A stretch of DNA of 64,000 nucleotides from Trema orientale (Eukaryota; Streptophyta; Magnoliopsida; Rosales; Cannabaceae): the NCBI GenBank assembly GCA_002914845.1, contig JXTC01000062.1, positions 425,029 through 489,028 of the forward strand. Direction: 5' to 3'. Shown here one piece after another: positions 1-12,588 of the stretch. The notes under the pieces were generated by a model that worked only from the letters and a program-made list of their open reading frames with translations, did not search any database and was not told the origin of the DNA. A program made the position numbers and the translations under genes. Position 1 is the first letter of the stretch. The number at the start of each line of letters is the position of its first letter.

Positions 1-414
1 CATAAGCATGCATAGTTTTTACTTACTGAGCTTTAGCTCATTTTAGTCTTGTGATGCAGATGAGGAGACACATTTTGGTGTTGACTAGCTGGTTGCCTAG
101 CTTGCCTTTTGTCGCCATGATCATACAGATATGGACGAGCTTGACCTGTGGGCGACATTTTTGTTGGTTTCAGATATTTTGGTATAATGTAAATACTACC
201 GCTGATGGCAAAATAGATTGGTGAAAACTTCTTTTGATTGTATATTTTGTAAAGACACTTTTAATAAGAAATGCCATGCAGTTGATTTGTTTAAAGGTTT
301 TAGAAAGTTCAAATTTGCCCACCTTTTTATAAAACTAAAGATAATGTTTAAGAAAGAATAACACTTCCTTGTTTGGCTGTATATGACAATATGGTTAAAC
401 TAGGGGGCGTTACA
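1..414 (+). mobile_element. 3' part of an LTR (retrotransposon continues off the left edge)
   Basis: The block starts with a CTTACTGAG...TTTAGTC...GATGCAGATGAGGAGAC pattern that resembles the late part of long Ty3/gypsy LTRs (the gypsy LTR at 38.8 kb has TTACTGAGTTTTATACTCAC followed by GGTACTGATGC). It ends with GGGGGCGTTACA at 414, comparable with the GGAGGATGTTACA end of the 48.76-kb LTR. Sequence changes abruptly at 415 into the inside of a foldback MITE. The start and any coding part lie outside the window. The family assignment is an inference from layout, not an alignment. Confidence 0.5.
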
Positions 415-730
415 AATTTAAACCCTGAAATTTAGACTTCGTAAAGTAATACTCTGAAATTTAAAAATTAATACACTAGATTGACTTTTTGACCAATTTT
501 AGTGACCAAAAAACAATAATATCTTCCATTAAAATTACATTAGTCCTTAATATTCTACTTAATTTTGAGGATATTATTATCTTTTACCAGTTAAAGTTAT
601 TCAAAAAGTCAACTCATGACAGTAATTTTCAGAAATTCTTAATATTAGAATATTATTTTGCAGAACCTAAACTTTAGGGTTTAACTTGCAGAGCACCCAA
701 ACCTCAGGGTATCTTTTTGCAGTTTATCCT
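415..730. mobile_element. Foldback MITE family A, copy 1, left end missing
   Basis: The right part matches the other copies of this family (765-1130, 3976-4336, 49560-49914): internal 'CTGAAAATTAAT', 'TTTTCAGAAATTCTTAAT' arms and the terminal 'TTTTTGCAG..TTATCC' at 718-730. The outermost 40-50 bp of the left arm are absent; the copy starts inside the left arm exactly where the LTR ends at 414, as if the retrotransposon had inserted into the MITE. Confidence 0.7.
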
Positions 731-764
731 AATTTTTAATAGATACATATCTTCTTCTTCAGAA

Positions 765-1130
765 GGGATAATTGTAAAAAATACCCTGAAATTTGGGTAT
801 TCTGTAATTTAAACTCTGAAGTTTAGATTTTACAAAATAATACCCTGAGATTAAGAATTTCTGAAAATTAATATCCTGGACAGATTTTTTGACCAATTTT
901 AAGAACGAAAAAAGAGTAATATCTTCAATTAAAATTAGATTAATCCATATTATTCATCTTAGTTTTGAGGATAGTATTATATTTTATCAGTTAAAATTAT
1001 TCAAAAATTTAATCTCGGGTATTAATTTTCAGAAATTCGTAATCTCAGGATATTATTTTGCAGAGTCCAAACTTCAGGGTTTAAATTACAGAACATCCAA
1101 ATTTCAGGGTTTTTTTTTTGCAGTTATCCC
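765..1130. mobile_element. Foldback MITE family A, copy 2 (Mutator-like)
   Basis: Starts GGGATAATTGTAAAAAATAC and ends with the inverted form GCAGTTATCCC; the two arms (…ACCCTGAAATTT…, …AAATTTCAGGGT…) are inverted repeats over most of the 366 bp. Flanked by TCTTCAGAA (756-764) and TTTTCAGAA (1131-1139), 8 of 9 matching, which fits a Mutator-type 9-bp target duplication. No coding capacity; an open frame across it is only the arm sequence. Confidence 0.85.
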
Positions 1131-1253
1131 TTTTCAGAAAAATGTATATCATAAGTGTATAATATATGTTGAAAAAGTACACACTAATGATATATTTTCA
1201 GAAAATAGTATATATTTTTTGTTGTAAATATGTTTTTTATATATTAAATGTAT

Positions 1254-1425
1254 GGGGATGGCTACGGTAGGGGCGTCCTTACGTAGGGTCATGCCTTAAT
1301 TATCGTTGGATGGGAATCTGTAGGGAATAACGGGAATCTGTGGAGAATCTATTTATATACAGATTCCCATCCAACGGTGAATAGACAGGGCCCTACGTAG
1401 GGGCGCCCCTACTATAGACGCGCCC
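1254..1425. mobile_element. 172-bp MITE with ~70-bp TIRs and 9-bp TSD (Mutator-like)
   Basis: Arms: left contains TAGGGGCGTCCTTACGTAGGG and CGTTGGATGGGAATCTGT; right is the inverse (ACAGATTCCCATCCAACG, CCCTACGTAGGGGCGCCC). Both flanks carry the identical 9-mer TAAATGTAT (1245-1253 and 1426-1434). A 9-bp duplication plus long inverted repeats is the Mutator superfamily signature. Non-coding. Confidence 0.9.
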
Positions 1426-1434
1426 TAAATGTAT

Positions 1435-1775
1435 ATATAAACAAGTGTATAAAATTATTAAAATGATAATCAGGTATTGGTGACATATAAGGCAAAAAAA
1501 GGGGTGTTTGGCCTAATTTCACCATTCTAATTGAGCCGTTATGGCCCCTATATTCTATGTAAGATGGGTTGGGCTTATATATCGTTGCTCATAGGCTAGC
1601 ACGACTCACTAAACACGATAGGCTAAGCAAATAGGGTTTGCCATCAACGCTTGCTTAGGTTTTTTTTTTTTTTAATTGTAAAAATATAATTCTTAGTACT
1701 CTTTGAAAGATGTAATTTAAACAATTTTTTCATATGTATATGTAAACTGAAACTAACAATTTTCTTTCATAGATG
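1435..1775. other. No gene seen
   Basis: AT-rich, with a T12 run near 1660. No frame with coding character and no recognisable repeat ends. Confidence 0.6.
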
Positions 1776-2506
1776 TAGGAGTGTTCAAGGCCAGTTTGAC
1801 TTGTTTCCGTAAACTAAACTGTAGATACAGTTTGACCAATCCGCCCAACCGTACGGTCTGTATTAGTCGACTCAAACTAGCTAGACCGTATTAACAGGTG
1901 CAGTTTGGGCGGTTTCCTCGGTTTAGATAATATAAATTATCAAACCAAATACATTTCAAATAATGATACATAGAAAGAAATCTTAACATAGTTTAAAATA
2001 AAAATAACATACTTAAAGCTTATAATCAAATGAAAGTTCTAGTCATTTTAATCTTAAATTAAATCTAAATCGAAATATAAGAGCGATCTTAAAATCTATA
2101 ATATCTTAAATAAATTATAACACAACCATAAATCTTAAGTAATAGCCTAATAAATACTAATACATACCATAATAACAATAAAAATTTCAAACTTCTACTT
2201 AAGCTTCATGTACAAAAACAAACTTTTATTACACATATAAGAAACATATACGTCATAAGTATATATTGCAATAGAAACTACAGAATAAGTATACATTATA
2301 ATATATATATATAACTATTTATAAAGCTAATTTATCTAGGCAATTTGGTATGAAATAGAGCATATTTTTTCCAATTCGTAAACCAAACCAAACAGTTCGG
2401 TTTGCTATTTTTCTAATTCATCATTAGCTGCAAATGTGTTACAACTGCACGGATTATTCTGGATTGGTTAGTTTTCTTAGTTTGGCAATTATTTTGAACA
2501 CCTCTA
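1776..2506. mobile_element. hAT-like MITE relic
   Basis: Ends TAGGAGTGTTCAA (1776) and TTGAACACCTCTA (2506) are 12 of 13 inverted matches, a common plant hAT-type terminus; subterminal GGTTTGG/ACCAAACC stretches (near 1910 and 2385) also face each other. I found no clean 8-bp target duplication, so the superfamily is tentative. The middle is AT-rich and non-coding. Confidence 0.55.
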
Positions 2507-3965
2507 TGTAAATCCATTAAAAACAGGTTGAATGAACCACATATCTCTAAGTTTAATACAATTATCTAGCACCCCTATTTTAATGCAAAGCAGCAAAAGA
2601 TACGTCTATTATGAATACATATATAACAATAAATAACTAATTGTAGATTCAAGTTTCAAAACTTTGGTTCGTGAGAAATTTAAAAAAAGAAAAAGGAATT
2701 CAGTTTTTTTGAGAGGAGAATCGATATTTATATAATATTAAATAATTTCACTTGTTTGTTTTGGATAATTTTTACTTTTAATAAAAAAAGATAAGTTAAA
2801 GTCATAGCTTTTAGTATAGTATTTTGATGATATATTTGAAATTTTAATTTTAATATTTAACTTGTATTTTTTTTTATCATTTATTCAAATAAAGCAAAAT
2901 ACGGAAAATAATAATTTTCATTAAAATATAAAATAAAAATTTTCATATTTTTTTGAAACTCTTATAAGAGAAGTCACATAAGTTTAGCTTTCTTTGGAAG
3001 AGCTTTCAGAACCGAAAAGCTTTTCAGATATTTTTTTTCAAATAAGCTCAATTGTTTTTGTGCTCAAGAAACTAAAAAGTAACTTCTAAAACCATGCTAA
3101 ACAGGCCCATATTAAAATCACATTATTAGTTTAGTTCAATTTATTTAGGATTGTAAAAGAAATCATTTAACTAATCAAATAGGAAAGTTCTAAAATAATC
3201 ACTATTTGAACTTTGTATACTCATAATTGTAATTTTATTTAATCATAATTTTACCTATAATTATAATTATTAGAAAGGATATTGTAATTGTTAAATGAAC
3301 CCATTATTGTTATGTCCTAAAAATTATCAAGCAATACCTCGAAAAAAAAAGAAAAACAAAAACTAGCAAATTCTTTAAATCTGAGAAAGAAGTTGCCTTT
3401 CTCATTCTTCGAAATCACCCACAAAAATTACCAATGGATCAACAGGCCGTAAAATGCACAGTTGCCCGTTTATATACACATCATAAATTAGTATGTCTTG
3501 ATATCAATATGAGATTTTATATTCATTGTGCATATCACAGTCTAAAAAAGAAGACAAAATAATACCCAGATAAACGGGAATCAATGTAAGCTGTCAGTCT
3601 GAGATAATCATAATTTGAGTTTTACCAAGTGAATTTCAGAATCCATGATAGGCAGCTTACTTTGTTTTTAGTTTTATTCTTAAAATTTATTTCCTCGACT
3701 ATTTAGTCTTTTTTTTCGCTTGAATTATTGTTATCGTATGTTTAAGTTTAAATCGACTGACGTATATTAAATAATAACCAATTTGCCCTAAGAATACTAT
3801 TATTTGACTGAGCATAAAATTATATGTTTATATTTTTGAGATATAAGACGATATCACATATATGTATAGGAAGAAAACACAAACTAATATGACGGTGATG
3901 GATTACGTTGTATGCTGAGTTATACCAATATACTGAGGGAAGAGAGGAGTATTTTAAAAGTAAAA
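2507..3965. other. AT-rich spacer without a gene
   Basis: No supported coding region. The stretch ending TAAACAGGCCCA near 3107, with repeated AGCTTTT blocks at 2990-3060, looks like one arm of a decayed hAT/Tourist-type element, but I could not find the partner arm. The rest is low-complexity AT. Confidence 0.5.
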
Positions 3966-3975
3966 AAAAAGTGAA

Positions 3976-4336
3976 GGGTAAATTACAAAAAAATTACCTC
4001 CAGGTTTGAGTATTTTACAATTTAAACACTGAAGTTTGGACTCTGCAAAATAATATTTTGAGATTAAGAATTTCTGAAAATTGATACTCTGACTTTTTGA
4101 ATAATATTAACTAGTAAAAGATAATAATATTCTTTAAATTAAGAAGAATAATAAAGGCTAATCCAATTTTAATGTAGAATATTATTATTTTTTTCGTTAT
4201 TAAAATTATTCAAAAAGTTAGTCTATATATAAATTTTCAGAAATTCTTAATCTCAAGATATTATTTTGTAAAGTCTATACTTTATGATTTAAGTTACAGA
4301 ATACCTAAATTTTAGGTATTTTTTTATAGTTCACCC
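3976..4336. mobile_element. Foldback MITE family A, copy 3
   Basis: Starts GGGTAAATTACAAAAAAATT and ends TTTTTATAGTTCACCC; interior matches copies 2 and 4 in order. The flanks carry an exact 10-mer AAAAAGTGAA (3966-3975 and 4337-4346). The copy is diverged, so it is older than copy 4 or has mutated faster. Confidence 0.85.
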
Positions 4337-4346
4337 AAAAAGTGAA

Positions 4347-6207
4347 TGTACAAAAAGAAATGATATTTTTGGAATGTGAGGAATGCACATAGAAAAATAG
4401 GTAAATTTTAATAAACTCTTTTGTGATGTAAAAAAAAAAAAAAGAATGTACAAAGTTAAAGAAATAATGAATTTTGAAATTCCCAATCAAATATGGTAAT
4501 AAAGTCTTGACCGGCCCCATTAAAACTACATAACACAATACGACTTAAATACTGTATTGCACAAAAATAACCTATACCAAGAATAATACCCCTATTTAGA
4601 GATTTTTTTTTTTTGGGGTGGGTCTGGGTCTCTAATGGGTCTAGCGATGACATCTCGGTGCCGACATTTGGCAAAATTCTTTAGTCTATAAAGACCTTTC
4701 GAAACAAAATTTTTGCATTTAGAGACTACGAATATCGTCTCTGAAGGGATTGAATCTAGTAGCTCCATAATTCCTTCAGTTGAATATTTTTTATGAATTC
4801 TGTCATTTCACAAATTCTTTCTTAGTAACGTGACTGTCTCTCCTTTTTTGCCATTGTACTTTATGTAACGTTCAAAATAATCAGCTCTAGGAACACCCCA
4901 TTGTGTTTGACTATTTGAGAAGCATTGGTCCTAAACTCCAACTTATTACTTCCCCTCTCCCAAAAATGCATGCATATACTCCAACTCCTAATGAAAAATA
5001 AATAAATAAAAAATTCATGTAATAAGTTTTTGATATTGATCCGTAACTATATATGTTAAATACATTCCTAGCGATCCGTCAGTAACGGTATTCGATGATC
5101 TTTATCCCGTTTGATAAGGCTAATCTGTACGTGTGAAACCATGTACACCTTGAAGTAGTGTGTGTGCCTCTAGAAGACATTATTTGTCGATTGGTCGTAT
5201 ATAATCTAAAGTTCAAAGGATTTATTAGCAAATAGCAGCCACATAAATAGAGCCTCCTCTCGTTTGTTTAACGGAGTTTCGTGGTTGTAAGATATCTTAG
5301 TCCAAAAAGAAGCAATTAGGAAATTATGTAATATGACTATGTCAAGCTTTGGAAATTATCATCGGTTATAAAGTTGTATGCTAAGTCTCAAATAAATCTT
5401 AGAGAAGCAATCAAGATTCTCAACTTAATTTCAGAAATTCTGGATTCGTGGGCCCCCGAGATTCAGTCCAACTGCACAGAACTGACTCGGTCATAAGACA
5501 AAGTTTACAATAATTTTGTTGTCATATGGAGATAGAGGCACACAGACTATGCTATAAGCTTGTCTTACTAATTAGGGTAAAAGTCAGGGTAAAAGTCAGG
5601 GTCGTGTATTAGCATGAATTTTGCGTAAAACCGACGGGGAGCAAAATTCATACGAATACATAACCGGTCAAGTTCTAATGTTAATATCAGTCACCTATTT
5701 TATTTATCATCAAAAAATCCACGCCGATGAGTTCTAATATAACTCTTTTAAGTTAAATATATAAACAAGCAATTCCTGACGTTGCATATAAATAAGCAAA
5801 GAAGTATCCAATTAAAAGTTAGAAAGATTCCAAAAAACAATATTATATTGATTAATCAAAATTTTAAGCTGAAGAAAAAGACAAATAGAGAAGAAGAATA
5901 TTCAATTAAACATATTTTTAGATCATTCTAATTCTACCTTTGGACGGTGCATTGGAAAATGCCAGAACATTGCGAGGAAGCTGCTCTAGCTAATTGGTCC
6001 CAAAATGAACTAGAAATAAATATTTTAGACCTTGACTATGCATATATATATATATATATATCTAAAACTTATATCAGCACGGATGAAAACTTGGATTTCT
6101 TACTTGCTTCATTTGTTTATAACGCCATTCTTAAACGTGTATGATTAGAGAGAGAGAGAGAGAGAGAGGACATAAGTAGTACTACTTGGAACCATTAGAA
6201 TAAACAA
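4347..6207. other. Intergenic region upstream of the GLR gene
   Basis: No coding region supported. It contains a short tandem CAGGGTAAAAGT repeat near 5577-5600, a (TA)n tract at about 6041-6062 and a (GA)n tract at 6146-6168 that lies about 40 bp ahead of the GLR start codon and probably belongs to its 5' leader. The 65-codon frame at 5947 has no codon or domain support. Confidence 0.5.
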
Positions 6208-9200
6208 ATGAAGCATGATTGGATCGTTCTTCTTTATCTTTATTCATTCTTGGGCCTTGTAATTTTGGCTAGAGGTGATCATGAAGGGACTAGTGCTAGT
6301 GTGACGGGGGTAGTTGGTGCCATTGTAGATGACAGTTGCCGTGTTGGCAAAGAAGAGAGAGTAGCCATCAAAATGGCACTACAGGATTTCCATAAGGCCA
6401 CTAACCAGAGTTTGATTCTGCATATAAGAAGCTCTAGAAGAGATCCCATGCAAGCAGCTCTCGCTGGTAAGTTTTGATTGAATTTACAAGTAGAGATACC
6501 CCTAATAGTAATGTTTATGATAAGAAGTTAGAAGTAGATTTAGTTTCAATTAGGCTAAACCTTATCATACATATTATATTAATTAACTGATTACATTGCA
6601 TGCGCATGGGGTTAGACTAATTAAGCTTTACATATAGATTTCTTATATAATCACATCATTATAATAACCTCTTCTACAAAAGCTTGAAACATAATTCAAA
6701 GTAGTTTATAGTTGTAACACTATCTGATTTCATTTTCCCAACTATGGTATATAAATGAAAAAAAAAAAATTTTGCATTTCAGCAAGGCATCTTATCACTA
6801 GAAAAGGGGTCCAAGCAATTCTAGGACCGGATACATGGGAGGAGATATCATTAGTAGCCAAGGTTGGTACAGGGAATCAGATCCCAGTTCTGCCATTAGT
6901 TAATGCTAATCCAAAGTGGGCAACTCAACTCTGGCCCTTTCTTGTTCAAATTTCACCTAACAAGCTAAATCAAATGAAGGCCATAGCTGCTATTGTTCAA
7001 TCATGGGAATGGTACCAAGTCAACGTACTATACGAAGATAATTCATTGATGATCAATGATGTTTTACCTCATCTGTCTTCTGCCCTGCGAGAAGTGGGTG
7101 CAGAGATCACCCGTCTTGTGGCACTTCCACCCTTTGTTTCATCTTCAATGACAGAAGAGCTTGAGAGGCTTAAAGAAGGCCAATGTAGAGTGTTCATAGT
7201 TCACTCGTCCGTTGAGTTCGGGCTGAAACTTTTTGAGAAGGCAAGGGAAATGAAAATGGTGGAGAAGGACTATGTATGGATCACAACTGATGCCATTACA
7301 AACCTTGTTCATTCCTTCAATGCTTCAACGTTCTCCTCAATGCAAGGAGTTCTGGGAGTTAAGAGCTACTTACGTGAGGATGAGCCCCATTGGCAAGACT
7401 TTTACCATGGATTTCGCAAAAGATTTAGTTCGGAATATCCTAAGGAGTATAATTACGAGCCTGGTATTTTTGCGGTGCAGGCATATGATGCTACTTGGAC
7501 ATTAGCTCTAGCCATGATCAGGGGAAACAAAAAAGGGGGCCAAGAACTGTTAAAACAAATTTTCAAAAGTGATTTTCATGGCATGAGTAGGAAAATTCAG
7601 TTTGATGACCGAAGAGTAGCTCCAGAGCATATATTTCAGATCATAAATGTGGTTGGAAAAGGTTACAATGAACTTGGATTTTGGTCAGATCAATTTGGCT
7701 TCTCGGAAACCATTAGCAAAAATACTAGTTACAATTCTTCTATGAGAGGTTTGGGGCAAGTGTTCTGGCCTGGAAGACCTTGGTATAATCCAAAAGGATG
7801 GACTATATCAACAAGTTCCAACCCTTTAAAAATCGGCGTACCAACTAATTCATTATTTAAACAATTTGTGAATGTGGAACAGGGTCATGATGATCATTTG
7901 GGAAATAGTAACCATTCTGTTAGTGGATTTGCAGTAGATGTCTTTACAGCGATGGTAGAAAAACTGCCGTTTTATTTGCCCCATTATTTCGTCCCTTTTG
8001 ATGGATCATACAATGAATTAGTGGAGCAAATTCATTTAAAGGTACTAACTTTTTCATTTCCTTTTTTTCGGTAGAAAAATCTCTTAACAAGAACTAATCA
8101 AACATTATGGAACAGAAATTCGATGCAGTAATTGGTGATGTAGCAATAGTGGCAGAACGGTATAAACATGCAGAATTCACACATCCTTACACAGAAACCG
8201 GCTTAGTAATGGTTGTTCCTGTTCGATCGAAAACATCAAATAAGGCATGGCTATTCCTCAAGCCTTTTACACTATCAATGTGGGTTGTAATAGTAGCTGT
8301 AAATGTCTACAACGGATTTGTGGTGTGGCTGATTGAGCGAAACCACTGCCCTGATCTCAAAGAAGGTTCCCTGCCGAATCAGATTGGAACCCTCTTTTGG
8401 CTGGCCTTCTCCACTCTTTTCTCCTTACATGGTAAGTGAATATATATATATATATGTAAATATTATATAAACTCTTGCAAATTGAACTTGATTAGTTAGA
8501 TTCTGTACCTATAAACACTCACTCACTTTATACAAGGTTGATATTTGATTGTGTAGGCGAAAAGTTACACAGTAATTTGTCACGAATGGCAATGTTGGTG
8601 TGGCTGTTCGTGGCCTTGGTGATTACACAAACATACACAGCCAACCTAACAAGCATGCTGACCGTGCAACAGCTCGAACCCGACGTTGAGGCACTGCAGA
8701 GCGGCAATGCAATGTTTGGTTATTGTAGAGGATCTTATCTCGAAAGTTACTTAATAGAGGTTTTGGGATTCCCCAAAAATAAGATAAAGAAATTCACCTC
8801 GCAAGAAGAATATGCTCAAGCCCTTAATAGCAGAGAAATAGCAGCTGTTTTTCTAGAAGCTCCTTTGGCCAAACTATTCCTTGCTAGATACTGCAAAGGC
8901 TTTACCATACTCAAACCAACATACAAAGTGGGAGGCTTTGGATTTGTAAGTATATTTCTTCAACACTTTCGTTTTTCAAAATTATTTAGTAAACATTGAT
9001 ATATCACTTTAGAAACTTTTTAAATACAGGGAATTCTGCGGTAGGGTGAAAAAAAAAAATTTTCCTTCTAGTAATTTATATTTCTAGTCTTACAAATTTT
9101 TATTAGATTTCGTCTTATTTATATCAACAAAACCGTACATGTATACTCAATGACTTGTGGGTTGTTTGACATGTGCCTAGGCATTTCCAAGAGGGTCTCC

Positions 9201-9510
9201 ATTACTTCCAAGCATAAATGAGGCACTGCTCCAAGTAGCTGAAAGTGGAAAGCTACTAGAATTGGAGAAGAACATGCTTGAATCTGAGAACTGCACGGAC
9301 GTGGAAACGGATAATGACTCTGGGCCTCCTAGTCTAAGCCTCAAGAGTTTTTGGGTACTCTTTGTATTGACAATAGGCATATCGACAATTGCTTTAGTAG
9401 TATATATTTTTCTTTTGATTTCATCTATGTTTAGACTCCAAACTCTCTGGAAGGGAATGATGGCTATAATAAAACTCAGAATCAATAAAAGAAGCATTGA
9501 CTTTGTTTAG
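6208..9510 (+). CDS. GLR: Glutamate receptor-like channel, clade 2 type (five exons)
   Basis: Predicted exons 6208-6466, 6783-8041, 8116-8431, 8557-8945, 9181-9510; all introns are GT-AG and the sum is 2553 bp, giving 850 aa with phases that join cleanly. Plant GLRs are plasma-membrane or endomembrane ligand-gated cation channels gated by amino acids. Order seen: signal peptide (about 1-23), amino-terminal LIVBP-like domain (about 30-400, including QAILGPDTWEE), bipartite ligand-binding lobes with the conserved Arg in DVAIVAER (residue ~521) and an acidic residue in FLEAP, M1 (~557-579), pore loop (~596-612), M3 (~621-645) with TYTANLTS, and M4 (~798-823). Five exons is usual for GLRs. At 850 aa it is somewhat shorter than the 900-950 typical of the family, mostly at the tail. 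No internal stop or frameshift. The (GA)n just upstream may lie in the leader. Clade 2 is inferred from general character, not a tree. Confidence 0.93.
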
Positions 9511-10329
9511 CCAATGATTCTTTGTTAATTTGAAAACTTCTATGGATCAATAGAAGACTCTAATGCGTTAGGAGATTAGCACTTGAATTCAATAAATTAT
9601 TCCTTTCACGTCACAAATTATTTCTTTCATGTCTCATTAGTTCAAATAATTTTAACATTACTCAATACACATTTTTTTTCCCTCTAATTCATAAAGATAT
9701 CTGTAAGCATAATTGGACTAATGCATACACAGTTTGAGGGAAAAAAAATTACTATACAAAATTGGGAAATAATTTTTATATATACATATATGTGCATATG
9801 GAATTAAATCCTCAACTGACACATGCTAGTGCCCTCTAACTCTTCAGCAAAAAATAGTGCATTCTAAAGCAATTTCCAATTTTTTTCATGCTTTAATTTT
9901 TTTTTACATTTCCGGGAAAATAATTTGAAGTACATAATGAAATAAAAGCATAGCATAATTCATGCTATGGAAAAAATTAAAAAAAAAAAAAAAACCAGAA
10001 TGAGAATACAATGCAAGAATCAGATGTTAACACTCACTGACCCTAACCCTTGACAAAAAATAATAATAAGAGCAGAGAGAGAAGGGGGAAAAAAAAACCA
10101 ACCCAAAACATTAATTTCTGAAAAATAGAACATTTTGAGGACCTATGTGAAAACTCCACGTGTCCTGTTTCCACACTCCAATAAGAATAGGGATATACCA
10201 CAAACTGATAAGGCCCCCACACAATTCACAAACATTACAATTGGGAACACATCACGTGAAAAGCGCAGGTTAGCACTTATGAATTTATAATGTACCGTAG
10301 CTTCTCCTCTCTCTCTGGCTTGTCTCCGA
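9511..10329. other. 3' flanks of the convergent GLR and bZIP genes
   Basis: AT-rich, with poly-A/T runs at 9974-9993 and near 10090. The GLR (ending 9510, +) and the bZIP gene (ending 10330, -) point at each other, so both 3' UTRs should lie here. The frame at 10143-10358 (-) is the untranslated continuation past the bZIP stop codon, not a gene. Confidence 0.6.
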
Positions 10330-12588
10330 CTATGCCTTGTCCGTACATCCCACGGCATCTGAGTTTTGGGGAGGCGGCGTCGACGACGGTGCGTTTTGGT
10401 TTCCCATCTTATTCTTGAGACTTTGTTGGTGGTACACTTGCCTTAATCTCTCTATTTCCTTCTTTAATGCCTCTTGATGAGCTGAATTAATTTATAAAGA
10501 AAAATATATATTCATGATAATTATAACCTTTAAAAAAAAAATTATAACATGATATTATACGTAGAGTAAATCAACTTAATTACATAGTTTAGAAAAACAA
10601 AATTAACTCTTTTATTTTGAGGGAGCTACTTAATTAATTAATTAAATTCTCTCTAAAAGAATATATGTATTATGAAACACAAATTAATGTTGCCACTTTT
10701 AATATATACTAGAATTTAATGCATGTCTCAGTCAATTATGATCATCCAATCGTTGACTTTTTTGGGGTAATAACTAATATGAACATAATTTTTTAGATAC
10801 AAACTTATTGGTATCTTAAAAGCATAAAATCTAATTGAATTATTCTCCATAGTATTCCTATGACTGATCTACGATTGATTTTTATCTTTTAAACAGTCGA
10901 ATCCCATTCTTTCCGCAATCATCATTTTGTTTCTTTTTCTCCAAGAAAAATTGTATGTATCGAATAGATACATACATATATCCTTAATGGAAAATCAATT
11001 AACAATCAAGAAATTTATAATATTTATAAAAATAAATAAATCATACCGTCTTTGAAAATCTTATCTTGAGCCAAAGCAGCAATCCGTTGCTTGAGAGCGC
11101 TATTATCCACATTAAGAATCAACCTCTGGTGGTCCAAAAACGCAACTCTTGGCGATAACGCTGATACCTCCGACTTTTACAATTTACATGGCCAACACAA
11201 CAACCCAAAATAAGAAAAATCGTAATAAATGTTTCATTACTTAGTACTGCTGTTACTGATAAAATAATGTAATTAATAAACAATATATACATGTGGAAGA
11301 ACTAGAATATTTAACTCAGAGAGAAACTATAAGCCTACAAATATATATACAATTACACTTTCGAAAAACAACTACATGATAGTACAACTACATGTATACG
11401 TTCACACAATGTAATATTAGTACTAGCTAGCTAGTATAAGTTATTACTTATTACACAAAAATAAGAAAAGTCTTAAAAGTATCATTACTCATTGTTACTA
11501 CTACTACTGATGATAATAATCAAGTAATAAATAATTACATTTGGAAGATTAGAATATTTATGCGAAGTACAATTATATTATAGTACAATATATATATTAT
11601 ATGTTCAATATTTACTTATTACAAAGTATAATAATAACAACAATAATAATGGTAAGTACGTTTGATATTATTTTGTACCTGTAAGGTTGTTACGCTTCGT
11701 TCAAGCTCTGAAATGTATTGTAGCTTTCTCACTCTCGACCTTTGTGCTGATTGCCGATTAGCCAAAATTCTAATTATACACAACAAAAGTACAAAAATTA
11801 TAATTAAAAGAGAAAAAAAATATTTATATTTGCACCCTAATTTTACGTCCCAGATCCAATATTACGTATCGTTAACTAAAGTTTAGATTTTCGTATAATC
11901 TTATAACCATGCAAATCTTTATTACGCGCACTATATAATTAAGAACGACCGAAATTACGTGACACATTGAATTTCAATTAATTTACCTTTTTACCCTTTT
12001 GGGGTCAATGATAGTATCACCGGAGGAGCCTGCGGCCGCCGACGCCGCCAGCGTCGCGTGTGCGTCACCTTCGCAGGGGCTCTCAACCTCTCCCGGTTCA
12101 CTCTTAGGTTGCGGCTGGTGGTGGTGGTTGTGGCCGCCGTTGTCCAACGACATTGGCTTGTCGTCGTTGTTACTATTCTGGTCGGAGGAAGGCGTGGACG
12201 GGTTGGACGACGACAGCGTAGGCGGGACGGCAGCCAACGACATGTCGTCCGAGAACATGGACATGAGCTGGTCGTCGTCCAGCCTGTCGAATCCATGCAT
12301 CATGGCGGCGGCGTTGGCGGTGGCGGAGTTACTAATTCGGCATTCCTCCGCTAATGGGGACTCGAGGAAGGCGATCGAATCGCTCGCGGACCGCCGGTGC
12401 GCCCCGCGCCGCGTCGACGTGAAGTCGAGGAATTCATCCACCCAACAAGGCTGCTGCTGCTGATGTTGATGATGTTGTTGTGTGGTGGTTGATGGCATGA
12501 AACTCGCCATGGAGGCCATTTTTTGGTGAGGAAAAGAGTTGGGCCAATTTTGTGTCATGCTTGGTATTTTGGGTGGTAATTGTGCCAT
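10330..12588 (-). CDS. bZIP transcription factor, bZIP34/bZIP61 type (four exons)
   Basis: Exons on -: 12588-11987, 11769-11679, 11173-11047, 10481-10330; all splice sites are GT-AG and the total is 972 bp, 323 aa. The start MAQLPPKIPSMTQNWPN and the WVDEFLDFTSTRRGAHRRS block match what I know of Arabidopsis bZIP34 and bZIP61 (group E nuclear regulators, with bZIP34 linked to pollen development). The basic region runs at about 195-222 with the invariant N205-x7-R213, split by intron 1 after Arg-201 as usual. Leucines at 223, 230, 237, 244, 251 and 258 form the zipper. Pro-239 sits inside the zipper, a group E feature thought to disfavour homodimers. A His/Gln-rich stretch lies at about 38-47, and a Ser/Asn-rich acidic middle precedes the basic region. 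The upstream in-frame ATG at 12852 was rejected because conservation begins at 12588. Confidence 0.93.

Noticed and set aside
5947-6144. 65-codon frame just ahead of the GLR gene
   Set aside because: Contains a (TA)n-encoded Tyr-Ile run and has no support as a gene or upstream exon.
11999-12463. Open frames on + across the bZIP first exon (154 and 98 codons)
   Set aside because: Antisense shadows of a GC-rich coding exon; the minus-strand frame has the conserved protein.
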